The notes: generated by a model from the letters alone, not told the origin. Shown: positions 1-8,393, numbered from the stretch's first letter. The stretch: 64,000 nt of DNA from Rhizobium laguerreae (GCF_002008165.1 NZ_MRDM01000017.1:248749-312748), one strand, 5' to 3'. Translations and numbers: made by a program.

Positions 1-1074
1 GCGCGGATCGAGCTTGTCGAGTTGCACCAGGCCGGCAGTCGCGCTCGTGGCCCTACCGATCACCGCAGCCTGGCTGACACGCGCACCCAGCGTCGGCTTC
101 ATCATCACCAGCGCTGCGTAAAGTGTCGTCAGCGCCTGCCAGTCGGTCGTTCCCGACAGCCGGCGCGCTGCATGCACGGATTGGATCGCCGCCTGGCACT
201 GGAAGGGGCCGAAACGGTCGAAGCCGCTGGCCTTCCGCAGCAGTGCATCCGCCTCGGCAATCATGATCACGTTCCACGCGGCCGCGTCCTGCTCGTCCAG
301 TGGCACATATCGACCGCTATCGTCGCGCCGGGCGCTGCGGCGGGCTTCGCAGTGGAGCATCAGCGACAGTAGGCCGATCGCTTCCGGTTCATCCGGCAGC
401 ACCGCCAGAAGCGCACGGCCGAGCCAGATCGCCTCGCCGGCGAGCGAATGGCGCTCTTCCTCACCGTCGAGACCGTCCCAGCCGAGACCGTAGGCCGCGT
501 AGATCGCCGAAAGCACCGTGACGAGCCGCCCGGGCAAGGCGGGGCGAGGCGGGACGGCGAAGGGAATGCCGGCATCGCGGATCTTCACCTTGGCCCGCAC
601 CAGCCGCTGGCTCATTGTTTCCGGCGAAACGACGAAGGTCCGTGCGATGGTTCTCGCCTCGATGCCGAGAACGGTCTGCAGCATCAGCGCCGTATGCACG
701 GAGCTGTCGATGGCGGGATGGGTGCAGGCGAAGAGCAGTTTGAGCCGCTCATCGGGAAAGACGGCACTGCCAGCCGCATTCATGCGTTCCTCCGCCTCCT
801 CGAAGGCGACCGATATCGTCGTTTGTGCATTGGCCTCGACAGTGCGGTGGCGAGCAGCCTGCATGAGGTTGCGGCGGGCAGCCACCAGCAGCCAGGCTTC
901 CGGATTGCCAGGAATGCCGCGCTCCGGCCAGACGCGAAGCGCCGAAGCCAGCGCTTCCGACAATGCATCTTCTGCCGCCGGCACGTCGCGCGAGCGGGCG
1001 GCGAGAAAGGCGATCAGCTTGCCGTAGGACTGACGCGCCACCTTTTCGGCAGCGCGTCCGGCATCGGGCGGCAT
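1..1074 (-). CDS. ECF42-type RNA polymerase sigma factor (DUF6596), C-terminus cut by window edge
   Basis: The frame runs open from an ATG at 1074 to base 1, giving 358 codons without a stop, so only the C-terminal end is missing. The N-terminus (MPPDAGRAAEKV...) leads into a sigma region 2 (about residues 15-85, with AAEDALSEAL and RVWPERG) and a region 4 helix-turn-helix (about 110-165, with DERLKLLFACTHP and RLVRAKVKI). A long extra C-terminal domain follows, as in sigma factors of the DUF6596/ECF42 group. Such factors direct RNA polymerase to a few target promoters and are usually encoded beside a YciI/DGPF protein, as here: the upstream yciI stop lies only 7 bases before this start. The signal it answers to is not visible. 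Family call is firm; biological role unknown. Confidence 0.85.
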   Translation of the reverse strand, partial: MPPDAGRAAEKVARQSYGKLIAFLAARSRDVPAAEDALSEALASALRVWPERGIPGNPEAWLLVAARRNLMQAARHRTVEANAQTTISVAFEEAEERMNAAGSAVFPDERLKLLFACTHPAIDSSVHTALMLQTVLGIEARTIARTFVVSPETMSQRLVRAKVKIRDAGIPFAVPPRPALPGRLVTVLSAIYAAYGLGWDGLDGEEERHSLAGEAIWLGRALLAVLPDEPEAIGLLSLMLHCEARRSARRDDSGRYVPLDEQDAAAWNVIMIAEADALLRKASGFDRFGPFQCQAAIQSVHAARRLSGTTDWQALTTLYAALVMMKPTLGARVSQAAVIGRATSATAGLVQLDKLDPR

Positions 1075-1081
1075 GACCACC

Positions 1082-1420
1082 TCACATCTGCAGGCGCGGG
1101 CGCACCTCGACCGAACCCTTGTCGGAGATCGGAACCCGGGTTGCCCATTCGAGCGCGGTGTCCATGTCGGGGACGTCGATCAGATAGAAGCCGCCGAGCT
1201 GTTCCTTGCCGTCCGGATAGGGGCCGTCCTGCACATCGTGGTCCTCGCCTTTGCGGCGCACGATCGTGCCGGTCTCCGGGCCGGTCAGCCCGGCGCCGCC
1301 AGTCATGATCCCTGCCTGAGCGAGCGCCTGGCTGTAGGCGACCCAGCCGTCGCGATAGGCGGGATCGCTGCGGCGGGCGAAATCCTCGGCGGCTTCGCGA
1401 ATGATGAGAGCATATTGCAT
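1082..1420 (-). CDS. YciI/DGPF-family protein, partner of the ECF sigma factor
   Basis: A 112-residue single-domain protein of the YCII-related (DGPF) family. The hallmark DGPYPDGKEQLGGF segment lies around residues 60-75 and the protein ends in EVRPRLQM. The ATG at 1420 is chosen because it gives the normal family N-terminus MQYALIIREA; an open extension to a TTG at 1567 is low-complexity and unlike the family. Genes of this type commonly precede ECF42 sigma genes and may influence sigma activity or detoxify a small molecule, but the biochemical function is unproven. The gene is 7 bases upstream of the sigma gene and almost certainly co-transcribed with it. Confidence 0.88.
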   Translation of the reverse strand: MQYALIIREAAEDFARRSDPAYRDGWVAYSQALAQAGIMTGGAGLTGPETGTIVRRKGEDHDVQDGPYPDGKEQLGGFYLIDVPDMDTALEWATRVPISDKGSVEVRPRLQM

Positions 1421-1687
1421 GGAAAACTCCTGATCTCGTTGCTGACGTTGATCCGGGCATGCCGGCGTCGGGGACCGATATCCCGAAAGCCGTGAAGCCC
1501 GGCGGAGCGGCGGAGCCGTTCCAAAACAATGAGGCGCGGCCACCGGTCGTTTCGACATGGCTTTCAAAAAAATACGCGAAAAAGAAAAATGGCGCTGAAA
1601 ATCGCAAGTGCCGGGCTCAAGGGCACCGGCGCTGCTTACGGACGCGAAAGGGCAGGGGCGGCAATCACGCCGCCGCTGCCGGCCTGC

Positions 1688-1876
1688 TCAGGATTCGGCC
1701 TTCGTCTGATCGACGATCTCGGCGCTTGGCGTGTTCTTCTTGATGGATTCGATGGCACTCATGGCGGACGCCTTCGCCTTGTAGCCCTCGGAGGAGAACA
1801 TGGCTTCCCCGTTCGATGCTTTGAAGCGGAAGCGGAACTCCCCGCCCTTATCCTTATAGACTTCGAATTTATACAT
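1688..1876 (-). CDS. YegP-like DUF1508 small protein
   Basis: A 62-residue protein with the DUF1508 repeat: MYKFEVYKDKGGEFRFRF, then KASNGEAMFSSEGY and a helix with AIESIKKN. E. coli YegP carries two such repeats; this protein has one. The ATG at 1876 is preferred over one 12 codons upstream because it puts the conserved FEVYKDKxGEFRFR strand at the N-terminus. The family is small, cytoplasmic and functionally uncharacterised. The gene stands alone between the YciI gene and the binding-protein gene. Confidence 0.85.
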   Translation of the reverse strand: MYKFEVYKDKGGEFRFRFKASNGEAMFSSEGYKAKASAMSAIESIKKNTPSAEIVDQTKAES

Positions 1877-2050
1877 AGATGTCTCCCGAAATCCCAAAAC
1901 GCTGAATTGCAACCATCAGCTTAGCGGAAGCTAGATCAAAATGGCGAGCTTTTCCACTGCCTTAATCAGGATTGGGTTGCTTAGCGTCCAATTGCCACCG
2001 TTTCCATTGGACGCAAGCGAATGAGGGCGCCAGCGCCTATACAGTCTGGG

Positions 2051-3043
2051 TCACTCCATCTGGATGTTCGCGCCCTTGACGACCGGTCCCCATTTGGCGA
2101 GTTCGGCCTTCACATGGGCGGCGAGTTCCTCCGGCGTCGAGCCGACGATGGTGGCGCTGAATTCTTTCATCCGTTCCGCGACGGCTGGGTCGGCGAGCGC
2201 CTTTTTAGCCGAGGCGTTGAGGCGCATCACCACCTCGCTCGGCGTCTTGGCCGGGGCGAAAAGCGCGTTCCAAGTATAGGTCTCGTAACCTGGAATGCCT
2301 GACTCGGCGACGGTCGGTACGTCGGGGAAGGAGGGCGCGCGCTCGGCCGTGGTCACCGCCAGCGCCCGCAGAGTGCCGGCCTTGATGTGGCTCGACGAGG
2401 AGGGCAGGTTGTCGAACATGATCGGCACCTGGTTGCCGATGACGTCGTTCAATGCCGGACCAGCACCCTTATAGGGGATGTGCTGCATGCTGACGCCGGC
2501 CATGGACTTGAAGAGTTCGCCGGAAAGATGCAGAGGCGTGCCGTTGCCCGATGAGGCGTAGCTGTATTTGTCGGGCTCGGCCTTCAGCAGGGCGACCAGT
2601 TCCTGCACGGTCTTTGCCGACAGTTCCGGATTGACGACCAGCACATTCGGCACGACGACGAGCAGCGAAATCGGTGCGAAATCCTTTTCGGCGTCATATG
2701 GCGTCGATTTCAGGATCAGCGGATTGAGGGCGTGGGTCGCGACCGTGCCCATCAGGATGGTGTAGCCGTCCGGTTCGGCGCGGGCGACGTTACCGGCGCC
2801 GAGATTGCCGCCGGCGCCGGCGACGTTCTGGACGATCACCTGTTGGCCGAGATCCTCCGACATCTTCTGCGCGACGATGCGGGCGACGACATCGGTCGAG
2901 CCGCCGGCCGCGAAGGGCACGACCATGGTGATCGCGCGATCGGGAAAATCCGCAGCGGTGGCAGAGGCGCCAGCGGCAATGGCCGCAAGCATACCGAAAC
3001 CGAGCGCAAGGCCCGCACGTCGCGTCATATCGGAAAGCGCCAT
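2051..3043 (-). CDS. Bug/TctC-family periplasmic solute-binding protein (orphan)
   Basis: A 330-residue tripartite tricarboxylate transporter (TTT) receptor of the Bug family. It has an N-terminal export signal (charged start, hydrophobic stretch about residues 10-30, likely cut near ASATAADFP) followed by the family opening PDRAITMVVPFAAGGSTD. The PYKGAGPALNDV segment and DVPTVAESGIPGYE are also typical. These proteins bind carboxylates or related metabolites in the periplasm and hand them to TctA/TctB membrane partners; no such partner is adjacent, which is common for Bug proteins. The start is supported by a GGAGGAGA motif a few bases upstream. Ligand cannot be read from sequence. Confidence 0.88.
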   Translation of the reverse strand: MALSDMTRRAGLALGFGMLAAIAAGASATAADFPDRAITMVVPFAAGGSTDVVARIVAQKMSEDLGQQVIVQNVAGAGGNLGAGNVARAEPDGYTILMGTVATHALNPLILKSTPYDAEKDFAPISLLVVVPNVLVVNPELSAKTVQELVALLKAEPDKYSYASSGNGTPLHLSGELFKSMAGVSMQHIPYKGAGPALNDVIGNQVPIMFDNLPSSSSHIKAGTLRALAVTTAERAPSFPDVPTVAESGIPGYETYTWNALFAPAKTPSEVVMRLNASAKKALADPAVAERMKEFSATIVGSTPEELAAHVKAELAKWGPVVKGANIQME

Positions 3044-3185
3044 TCCTATCTCCTCCCAAGGATTTCAGCAGCAATATCCCCACCCGGGGAATGAAGAGCT
3101 TAGGGCAGGACGCGCGAAAGACAACCGTAGAGAAGCGCGGCGGGTTCCAACTTTAGTCGCTGTTGGCGGGAGAAGTGCGCGCCGG

Positions 3186-4988
3186 CTATTTCGCGGCAGC
3201 GAGCACATCCTCATTGGCGGCGTCGAATTGCAGCCGCGCCAGCCGCGCATAGATGCCGCCGTGGCGGATCAGGCTCTGATGCGTGCCCTCTTCGACGACC
3301 CGGCCCTGATCCATGACGAGGATACGGTCGGCCTTCAGCACCGTTGCCAGGCGATGGGCGATGACGAGCGTCGTGCGGCCGTCAACCAGTCCATCGAGCG
3401 CCTTCTGCACTAACGTCTCGCTTTCGGCGTCGAGCGCCGAGGTTGCCTCGTCAAGCAGCAGCACGGGCGCGTTCTTCAGGATGGCGCGGGCAATGGCGAT
3501 GCGTTGGCGCTGGCCGCCGGAGAGCGTGATGCCGCGTTCGCCGACCTCGGTCTCGTAGCCCTGGTCCAGCCGGGCGATGAATTCATCGGCCTGGGCGGCA
3601 AGGGCTGCGGCGCGGACCTCGTCACGCGAGGCACTGGGACGGCCGAAGGCGATGTTGTCATGGATCGAGGCGGCAAAGATGGTGACGTCCTGCGGCACGA
3701 TGGCGATGCGCTGGCGCAGCTCATCGGGTGTTGTCAGCTGCGCGTCGACACCATCGATCTTCACGCTGCCCTGCTGCGGATCGTAGAAGCGCAGCAGCAG
3801 CGAGAATACGGTGCTCTTGCCGGCACCGGAAGGGCCGACGATGGCGACGGTCTCACCTGGCGTGATCGCGAAGCTTAAGCCATGCAGCGCCGATTTGCCG
3901 GGGCGCGAGGGATAGGCAAAATGCACGCCTGAAAATTCGACGCGGCCGCGGCTGGGCGAAGGAAGCGGCTCGGGGCTGGCGGGGGCTGTAATCGGCGAGA
4001 CCTCGTCGAGAAGCTCGCTTAGCCGGTCTGCAGCACCGGCTGCCTGCGAGAGTTCACCCCAGACTTCCGACAGCGCACCCAGCGAACCGGCGGAGATGAC
4101 GGCATAGAGCAGGAACTGGCCGAGCGTGCCGGCCGAAAGCGTGCCGGCAAGCACGCTGTGGGCGCCGACCCAGAGCACGGCGACGACGCTGCCGAAGATC
4201 AGCGTGATGGCGATTCCGGTTAGCAGTGCGCGCGAGCGGATGGCGGCGCGGGCGGCCTCATAGGCGGATTCGACGGCGGTGCCGTAACGCGTCGCTGCGG
4301 CATCCTCGCCGTTGAAGGCCTGGACGGTGCGGGTTGCGCCAATCGTCTCATTGGCGAAGGCGGAGGCATGGGCCAGCGTATCCTGGGCGGCGCGCGAGCG
4401 CTTGCGCACCGAGCGGCCGAAGGCGACGAGCGGGAAGACGATCAGCGGGATCGCTCCGATGACGAGGCTCGAAAGCTTCGGCGAGGTGACGATCATCATG
4501 CCCATGGCGCCGATACAGAGGATGAAGTTCCTGAGCGCTACCGAGGCGGTGGCGCCGACGGCGGACTTGATCTGCGTCGTATCGGCGGTCAGCCGCGAGA
4601 CGATCTCGCCGGATTGGTTGACGTCGAAGAAGGAGGGCGACAGCCTGGTCACATGGGAAAAGACGTCGCGGCGGAGATCGGCGACGATGCGCTCGCCGAT
4701 GGTGATGACGAAATAATAGCGCAGCGCGCTGGCGACTGCGAGCACGATGGCCATGACCATCAGCATGGCGAAGTAGCTGTTGATGAAGCGGCCGTCGGAC
4801 TGGGTGAAGCCGTGATCGATCATGCGACGCACGGCGAGCGGCAGCGCCAGCGAGGTGATGGCGGCAAGCGCCAGCGACATCAGCGCACCGGCCACCAGGC
4901 CGCGATAACGCATGACATAGGGCGTCAGCCTGCCGAGCGGTCGCAGCGATCGCGTCTTGTTTTCCTCAGCCCGTGCCTGCTCTGCCAA
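3186..4988 (-). CDS. ABC transporter, fused permease and ATP-binding protein (MsbA-like exporter)
   Basis: A 600-residue half-transporter with a type 1 exporter membrane domain (about residues 25-320, six helices) and a C-terminal nucleotide-binding domain. The latter has Walker A GPSGAGKST (about 383), signature LSGGQRQR (about 490), Walker B VLLLDEATSALD and the H-loop IAHRL. It should homodimerise in the inner membrane and export a lipid, drug or other hydrophobic substrate. The reading frame starts at a TTG at 4988 with GGAG about six bases upstream; the next in-frame ATG (MRYRGL) would remove the N-terminal region before the first helix. It has no partner gene and the substrate is unknown. 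Confidence 0.9.
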   Translation of the reverse strand: MAEQARAEENKTRSLRPLGRLTPYVMRYRGLVAGALMSLALAAITSLALPLAVRRMIDHGFTQSDGRFINSYFAMLMVMAIVLAVASALRYYFVITIGERIVADLRRDVFSHVTRLSPSFFDVNQSGEIVSRLTADTTQIKSAVGATASVALRNFILCIGAMGMMIVTSPKLSSLVIGAIPLIVFPLVAFGRSVRKRSRAAQDTLAHASAFANETIGATRTVQAFNGEDAAATRYGTAVESAYEAARAAIRSRALLTGIAITLIFGSVVAVLWVGAHSVLAGTLSAGTLGQFLLYAVISAGSLGALSEVWGELSQAAGAADRLSELLDEVSPITAPASPEPLPSPSRGRVEFSGVHFAYPSRPGKSALHGLSFAITPGETVAIVGPSGAGKSTVFSLLLRFYDPQQGSVKIDGVDAQLTTPDELRQRIAIVPQDVTIFAASIHDNIAFGRPSASRDEVRAAALAAQADEFIARLDQGYETEVGERGITLSGGQRQRIAIARAILKNAPVLLLDEATSALDAESETLVQKALDGLVDGRTTLVIAHRLATVLKADRILVMDQGRVVEEGTHQSLIRHGGIYARLARLQFDAANEDVLAAAK

Positions 4989-5180
4989 ATCGTCTCCGAT
5001 CGCCCGCAGGACCCGCGCAATGCGGCCTGTTGGCTCTTGTTATCTAGGCGTCCTTCATGTATAGGCACCGCATCCTAATGGGAAGCCGTAGCCATCCGAC
5101 TGCGGCTTCATTTATTCAATCGGTTCGTTGGCCGCAACTGCATGCGGCAAATTGAACTCCGGTATCGCAGGAAGATTGTT

Positions 5181-5402
5181 ATGAAGGCAGGCATCCATCC
5201 CGAATATCACATGATCAAGGTGGTCATGACCGATGGCACTGAGTACGAAACCCGCTCGACCTGGGGTTCGGAGGGCGCTGTCATGAACCTCGAAATCGAT
5301 TCCAAGTCGCATCCGGCCTGGACCGGCGGCAATCAGCAGCTCATGGACCGCGGTGGCCGCGTCTCCAAGTTCAACAAGCGTTTCGGCGGCCTCGGCCTCT
5401 AA
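5181..5402 (+). CDS. rpmE: 50S ribosomal protein L31
   Basis: A 73-residue L31 of the long form (MKAGIHPEYHMIKVVMTDGTEY, ending FNKRFGGLGL). The zinc-binding Cys residues of the C+ form are absent (there is no CxxC), so this is a C- type L31, as usual in rhizobia. The ATG at 5181 has GGAAG seven bases upstream and matches the family start; an upstream ATG at 5142 would add a non-homologous extension. The gene is monocistronic, divergent from the ABC exporter, and ends at a strong hairpin terminator. Confidence 0.95.
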   Translation: MKAGIHPEYHMIKVVMTDGTEYETRSTWGSEGAVMNLEIDSKSHPAWTGGNQQLMDRGGRVSKFNKRFGGLGL

Positions 5403-5428
5403 TCGCTTTTGCTCGACGGAATTCGAAG

Positions 5429-5452
5429 AGCCCGGTTTCGCCGGGCTTTTTT
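5429..5452 (+). terminator. Rho-independent terminator of rpmE
   Basis: AGCCCGG and CCGGGCT form a 7-bp GC-rich stem around a short loop, followed directly by a run of T, 27 bases after the rpmE stop. Confidence 0.9.
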
Positions 5453-5530
5453 GCGTTCGCAACGGCTTACAGCGCCGCGCGTCTTTTCGGACGTGCAAAG
5501 GACGTTCCAGGGATGCCGGTGGTGAGCGGC

Positions 5531-5568
5531 AAAACAAAAAAACCGGCCGCGTAAGACGCAGCCGGTTT
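5531..5568 (-). terminator. Rho-independent terminator of rcdA
   Basis: AAACCGGC (5540-5547) pairs with GCCGGTTT (5561-5568). Read on the minus strand the hairpin is followed by TTTTTTGTTTT, about 25 bases after the rcdA stop codon. Confidence 0.9.
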
Positions 5569-5592
5569 GTATTCGAATTCTTGCAAGTCCGG

Positions 5593-6108
5593 TCAGTTGT
5601 TGCCGAAGGCGGTCTGCAACAGGGAAAGCTGGGCCTGGACGCTGTTCTGATTGTCATGAACGATCACCGCTTCGGACGGGCGGTAGATCTCGCGGTCAAG
5701 CAGGGCAATGCGGTTCTGCAGACGCAGCGAGCGTTCGACGAGGTCGCGGAAGGATTCCGGCAGGTCGCCCCAGCCGGGTGCGGCGCGGTCGACGTTGAAG
5801 CCGTCGAGGCGAACCTTGTTCTTTTCAGCCAGCACCTGATCGCGAGACATTTCGCCATTGTTGACGGCGCGCTGCAACAGCAGCCAGGAGGCCATCTGCA
5901 TCAGGCGGGTGGTGAGACGCATCGATTCCGCCGCGTAGAGAACCGAGGCCATCCGCGGCAGAACCTTGGAGGCGGCGCGGCCCTGACCGTCGAGATAAGC
6001 GGCAGTCTCTTCAACCAGCGACATGCCTTCCGCATAAAGTGCCTTGAACTGCGAGGATGCAGCGGCGCGGCCTGCAAAACTGATCGTGTTCAATCCAACT
6101 TCCGACAT
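5593..6108 (-). CDS. rcdA: RcdA, adaptor for ClpXP degradation of CtrA (DUF1465)
   Basis: A 171-residue protein of the DUF1465/RcdA family (MSEVGLNTISFAGRAA, ERSLRLQNRIALLDREIYRP, disordered C-terminal tail). In Caulobacter RcdA joins CpdR and PopA to deliver CtrA to ClpXP, so its level sets the timing of the cell cycle; in rhizobia the family also controls CtrA turnover. The ATG at 6108 gives the family N-terminus; seven upstream codons are possible but unlikely. The gene is monocistronic with a terminator just downstream, and a TTAA-N7-TTAA box about 125 bp upstream suggests feedback control by CtrA itself (inference). Confidence 0.85.
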   Translation of the reverse strand: MSEVGLNTISFAGRAAASSQFKALYAEGMSLVEETAAYLDGQGRAASKVLPRMASVLYAAESMRLTTRLMQMASWLLLQRAVNNGEMSRDQVLAEKNKVRLDGFNVDRAAPGWGDLPESFRDLVERSLRLQNRIALLDREIYRPSEAVIVHDNQNSVQAQLSLLQTAFGNN

Positions 6109-6234
6109 CGCAATAGTCCCTGTTCGCACGCAGCTACATATAGTCAGGTAACGCCGGTGCCGACGGAAAAGTTTCCAGGCCCGGTCTTTATGACTTTAAG
6201 ATGGTATCATTAGCCCAAATGCGCAAGCCGTTTC

Positions 6235-6249
6235 TTAAGAAAGGGTTAA
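6235..6249. promoter_or_regulatory. CtrA-like box upstream of rcdA (TTAA-N7-TTAA)
   Basis: TTAA at 6235-6238 and TTAA at 6246-6249 are separated by exactly seven bases, the spacing of the CtrA consensus TTAA-N7-TTAAC. The final C of the consensus is absent on both strands (T on plus, G on minus). The site lies about 125 bp upstream of the rcdA start and about 35 bp beyond the 3' end of the candidate sRNA. Confidence 0.5.
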
Positions 6250-6281
6250 TCTCCACAGTTTGGTGGAAGTGCGCCGGCCAT

Positions 6282-6394
6282 AGGAAAAAGAAGAGCCGCA
6301 AACGCGGCTCTCAAGGTAAAACAGGGAGAAAAATCAGACCAATTCACCGCTTGGAAAACTGTCTGAGATCCAGAGGAAATCCGGATGAATACAG
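6282..6394 (-). ncRNA. Candidate trans-acting small RNA ending in a strong terminator
   Basis: On the minus strand a TATAAG element (6401-6406) could serve as a -10, placing a start near 6394. The following ~110 bases contain no credible ORF but fold readily: an ATCC...GGAT hairpin whose loop exposes TTTCCTC (anti-Shine-Dalgarno-like), then a CAGA...TCTG stem enclosing CCAA...TTGG, then an 8-bp terminator stem AGAGCCGC/GCGGCTCT (6292-6299 with 6304-6311) followed by TTCTTTTT. The nearest minus-strand coding gene upstream stops at 6500, about 190 bp before this terminator, so a separate short transcript is the simplest reading. A long 3' UTR of the DUF1192 gene is the alternative. I do not recognise a named family. 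Confidence 0.5.
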
Positions 6395-6499
6395 TAATAC
6401 CTTATAAAGCTTAATATTTTATTAACATTGTGCCGGATTAAGACTTGAGGCGGGCTATTTCATCCGCCTATAGCCTTGTTTTTCGAGGTTTTTATCGGA

Positions 6500-6691
6500 T
6501 CACGAGCGGAAGAAGCTTTCCGCCGCCTGCCGCCCGGAGGCTTTGCGGGCGGCCTCGGCCTCAAGACGGGCGATCTCCGTCTTCAGCAATTCCACCCGCG
6601 CCTTCAATTCGTCGACCGAAAGCATGGAGAGATCGGCGCCGATCTCGTGGGCGACTTTCTTCTGCGGCCGGTCATCATCGATGAAGCTCAT
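6500..6691 (-). CDS. DUF1192 family small protein
   Basis: A 63-residue hydrophilic protein (MSFIDDDRPQKK, then a helix with SVDELKARVELLKTEIARLEAE). The length, the acidic-then-basic N-terminus and the single coiled-coil helix fit DUF1192, a short family found in Alphaproteobacteria with no assigned function. It is 21 bases downstream of the MFS transporter stop, on the same strand, so the two may be co-transcribed. Confidence 0.8.
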   Translation of the reverse strand: MSFIDDDRPQKKVAHEIGADLSMLSVDELKARVELLKTEIARLEAEAARKASGRQAAESFFRS

Positions 6692-6712
6692 GGTTCGTCC
6701 TCCGTTCGCTGC

Positions 6713-8047
6713 CTAACCAAACTTTACAGCAGGATCGTCGCTTTCGGGAGACTTTCCGGCTTCGGGAGGTTTGCCGGCGCCGCGATCGGCAAGCGACATG
6801 CTTTGCGGTGTCAGGATCGCCGAGGTGCCGGTCGGGATCGTCGTGTAGGCGTCGCGGTCGCTGGCGGGGACCGCGGCGCGGATGCGGCTCCTGATGATGG
6901 CATAAACGGTGATCAGCACATGGGCGATGGCGGTGACGAGGAAAAGCGCATGTGGTGTGATCGCCGACATGACGGGACCGCTGAGCGTCGGGCCGATCAC
7001 CGTGCCGATGCCATAGAGCAGCAGCAGGCCGCCAGAGACCTTGACGAAATCCTCCGATGCCGCGAAGTCGTTCGCGTGGGCGACGGCGATCGGATAGAGC
7101 GTATTCGCCACGGCGCCGTAAAGGACGACGAGCCCGATCAGCAAGGCGGGGGACGTCGGGTGGAGCAGGAAGATCAGCAGGCCGGCAAGGGCGGCGATCC
7201 CCGACATGGCAGCGAGCACGTAACGCCGGTCGATGCGATCGGAAAGCCGGCCGGCCGGCAGCTGCATCACGGCCCCGGCGAAGATGGTGGCGCTCATCAT
7301 GACGGCGATGCTGGTGTCGGAGAGGCCGGCGCCGGCGCCGAAGACGGCGCCGAGCGTGCCGTAGGCACCGTTGGCGATGCCGACGAGCAAGATGCCGAGG
7401 CAGGAGACCGGCGAGTTGCGATAGAGCGCCGGCAGGTCGAGGCGCACCGCCTTCAGCGGCTGCGGCGAAGCGGCGGTCGACAGCGTCGTCGGCAGCATGG
7501 CGATGCAATAGAAGATGCCGCAGATCATGAACAGCACCGGTGTGCGCACATCCTCGAGCGGGATCATCATCTGGCCGCCGACGACGCCGATGAGTGTGAT
7601 GCCGATATAGAGCGAGAAAATCGCGCCGCGACTCTCGTTGCTGGCGCGCTCATTCAGCCAGCTTTCGATGATCATAGACGTGCCGGCGGTGGAGAAGCCG
7701 GTGACGGCGCGCAGGACCACCCACCAGATCGGATCGATGATGATGCCGCTGACCAACGCAATGATGGCGATGATCGAGATGAAGCCGGAAAAGGCACGCA
7801 CATGGCCGACACGGCGGACGATCTTCGGCGCAACCAGGCAGCCGATGACGAAGCCCCCGGCCCATGAGGTGCCGAGCAGGCCAAGCGTCGTCGTTCCGTA
7901 GCCTTCGAGATTGCCGCGCACCGGAAGCAGGATGCCCTGCAGGCCGTTGCCCATGAAAAGGAAGAGCGTGCCAAAGAGCAGCGCGGCGACGGACAGCAGA
8001 TTTCTCTTCATTTCCCCAGACTCAGTCTTAGCGATTTGCAATGACAT
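6713..8047 (-). CDS. Major facilitator superfamily transporter (YcaD-like)
   Basis: A protein of up to 444 residues with about twelve predicted membrane helices and a soluble C-terminal tail of about 45 residues. It resembles the YcaD/UMF2-type MFS group (SWAGGFVIGCLVAPKIVRRVGHVRAF, then ESWLNERASNESRG, which is the characteristic loop after helix 4). The substrate is unknown. A second start (MKRNLLSVAALL, ATG at 8011) sits directly before helix 1 and is equally plausible. It is divergent from a tiny membrane-protein gene. Confidence 0.85.
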   Translation of the reverse strand: MSLQIAKTESGEMKRNLLSVAALLFGTLFLFMGNGLQGILLPVRGNLEGYGTTTLGLLGTSWAGGFVIGCLVAPKIVRRVGHVRAFSGFISIIAIIALVSGIIIDPIWWVVLRAVTGFSTAGTSMIIESWLNERASNESRGAIFSLYIGITLIGVVGGQMMIPLEDVRTPVLFMICGIFYCIAMLPTTLSTAASPQPLKAVRLDLPALYRNSPVSCLGILLVGIANGAYGTLGAVFGAGAGLSDTSIAVMMSATIFAGAVMQLPAGRLSDRIDRRYVLAAMSGIAALAGLLIFLLHPTSPALLIGLVVLYGAVANTLYPIAVAHANDFAASEDFVKVSGGLLLLYGIGTVIGPTLSGPVMSAITPHALFLVTAIAHVLITVYAIIRSRIRAAVPASDRDAYTTIPTGTSAILTPQSMSLADRGAGKPPEAGKSPESDDPAVKFG

Positions 8048-8183
8048 AAGGCAGGACCTGCGTCAGCCCAGCCTCAAGATGATTGATTGTGCCCCGGAAT
8101 GTCTTTACGGCGTGTCGAGATCCTCTTGTTCGCGCGGAAAAATGTCCGTCCTGTGACATTCCGAAAAACGGAAAAAATAAAGC

Positions 8184-8348
8184 ATGACAAAGCTGATAGC
8201 CTTGCTGCTCATCCTTGCCATGGCGATACAAGTGATCAAGCCGCTCGGGCTTCCCGGCCTCAGGCGGCGAATGGATTTCTGGAAGCTCGCGCTGATCGCT
8301 TTCGCCGTATGGGCAGTGGCTCTGCTTTCGCGCGATTTCCTGATGTAA
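8184..8348 (+). CDS. Small two-helix membrane protein (54 aa), unknown function
   Basis: This short frame encodes MTKLIALLLILAMAIQVIKP, a basic loop LPGLRRRMDFW, then a second hydrophobic helix KLALIAFAVWAVALLSRDFLM and a TAA stop. The pattern of two hydrophobic segments flanking a positively charged turn is what a real small inner-membrane hairpin protein looks like, and the codon choice is typical of the neighbourhood. The ribosome binding site is weak (AAAAAATAAAGC). Function unknown; transcribed divergently from the MFS gene. Confidence 0.65.
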   Translation: MTKLIALLLILAMAIQVIKPLGLPGLRRRMDFWKLALIAFAVWAVALLSRDFLM

Positions 8349-8393
8349 CCCCGGATTACGTGTAACGCGGGGGTACGGTCCGGGCTGCGACCG

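Larger units (their letters stand above)
6109..6499. other. Intergenic region between rcdA and the DUF1192 gene
   Basis: This 391-bp AT-rich gap holds the rcdA promoter region with the CtrA-like box, and the candidate minus-strand sRNA with its terminator. A further small inverted repeat GGCGG...CCGCC lies at about 6450-6469. The short open frames here lack ribosome binding sites and show no protein family. Confidence 0.6.

Noticed and set aside
6201..6407. A 68-codon plus-strand frame in the rcdA upstream region
   Set aside because: It overlaps the candidate sRNA and the CtrA-like box, lacks a ribosome binding site and has low-complexity basic composition.
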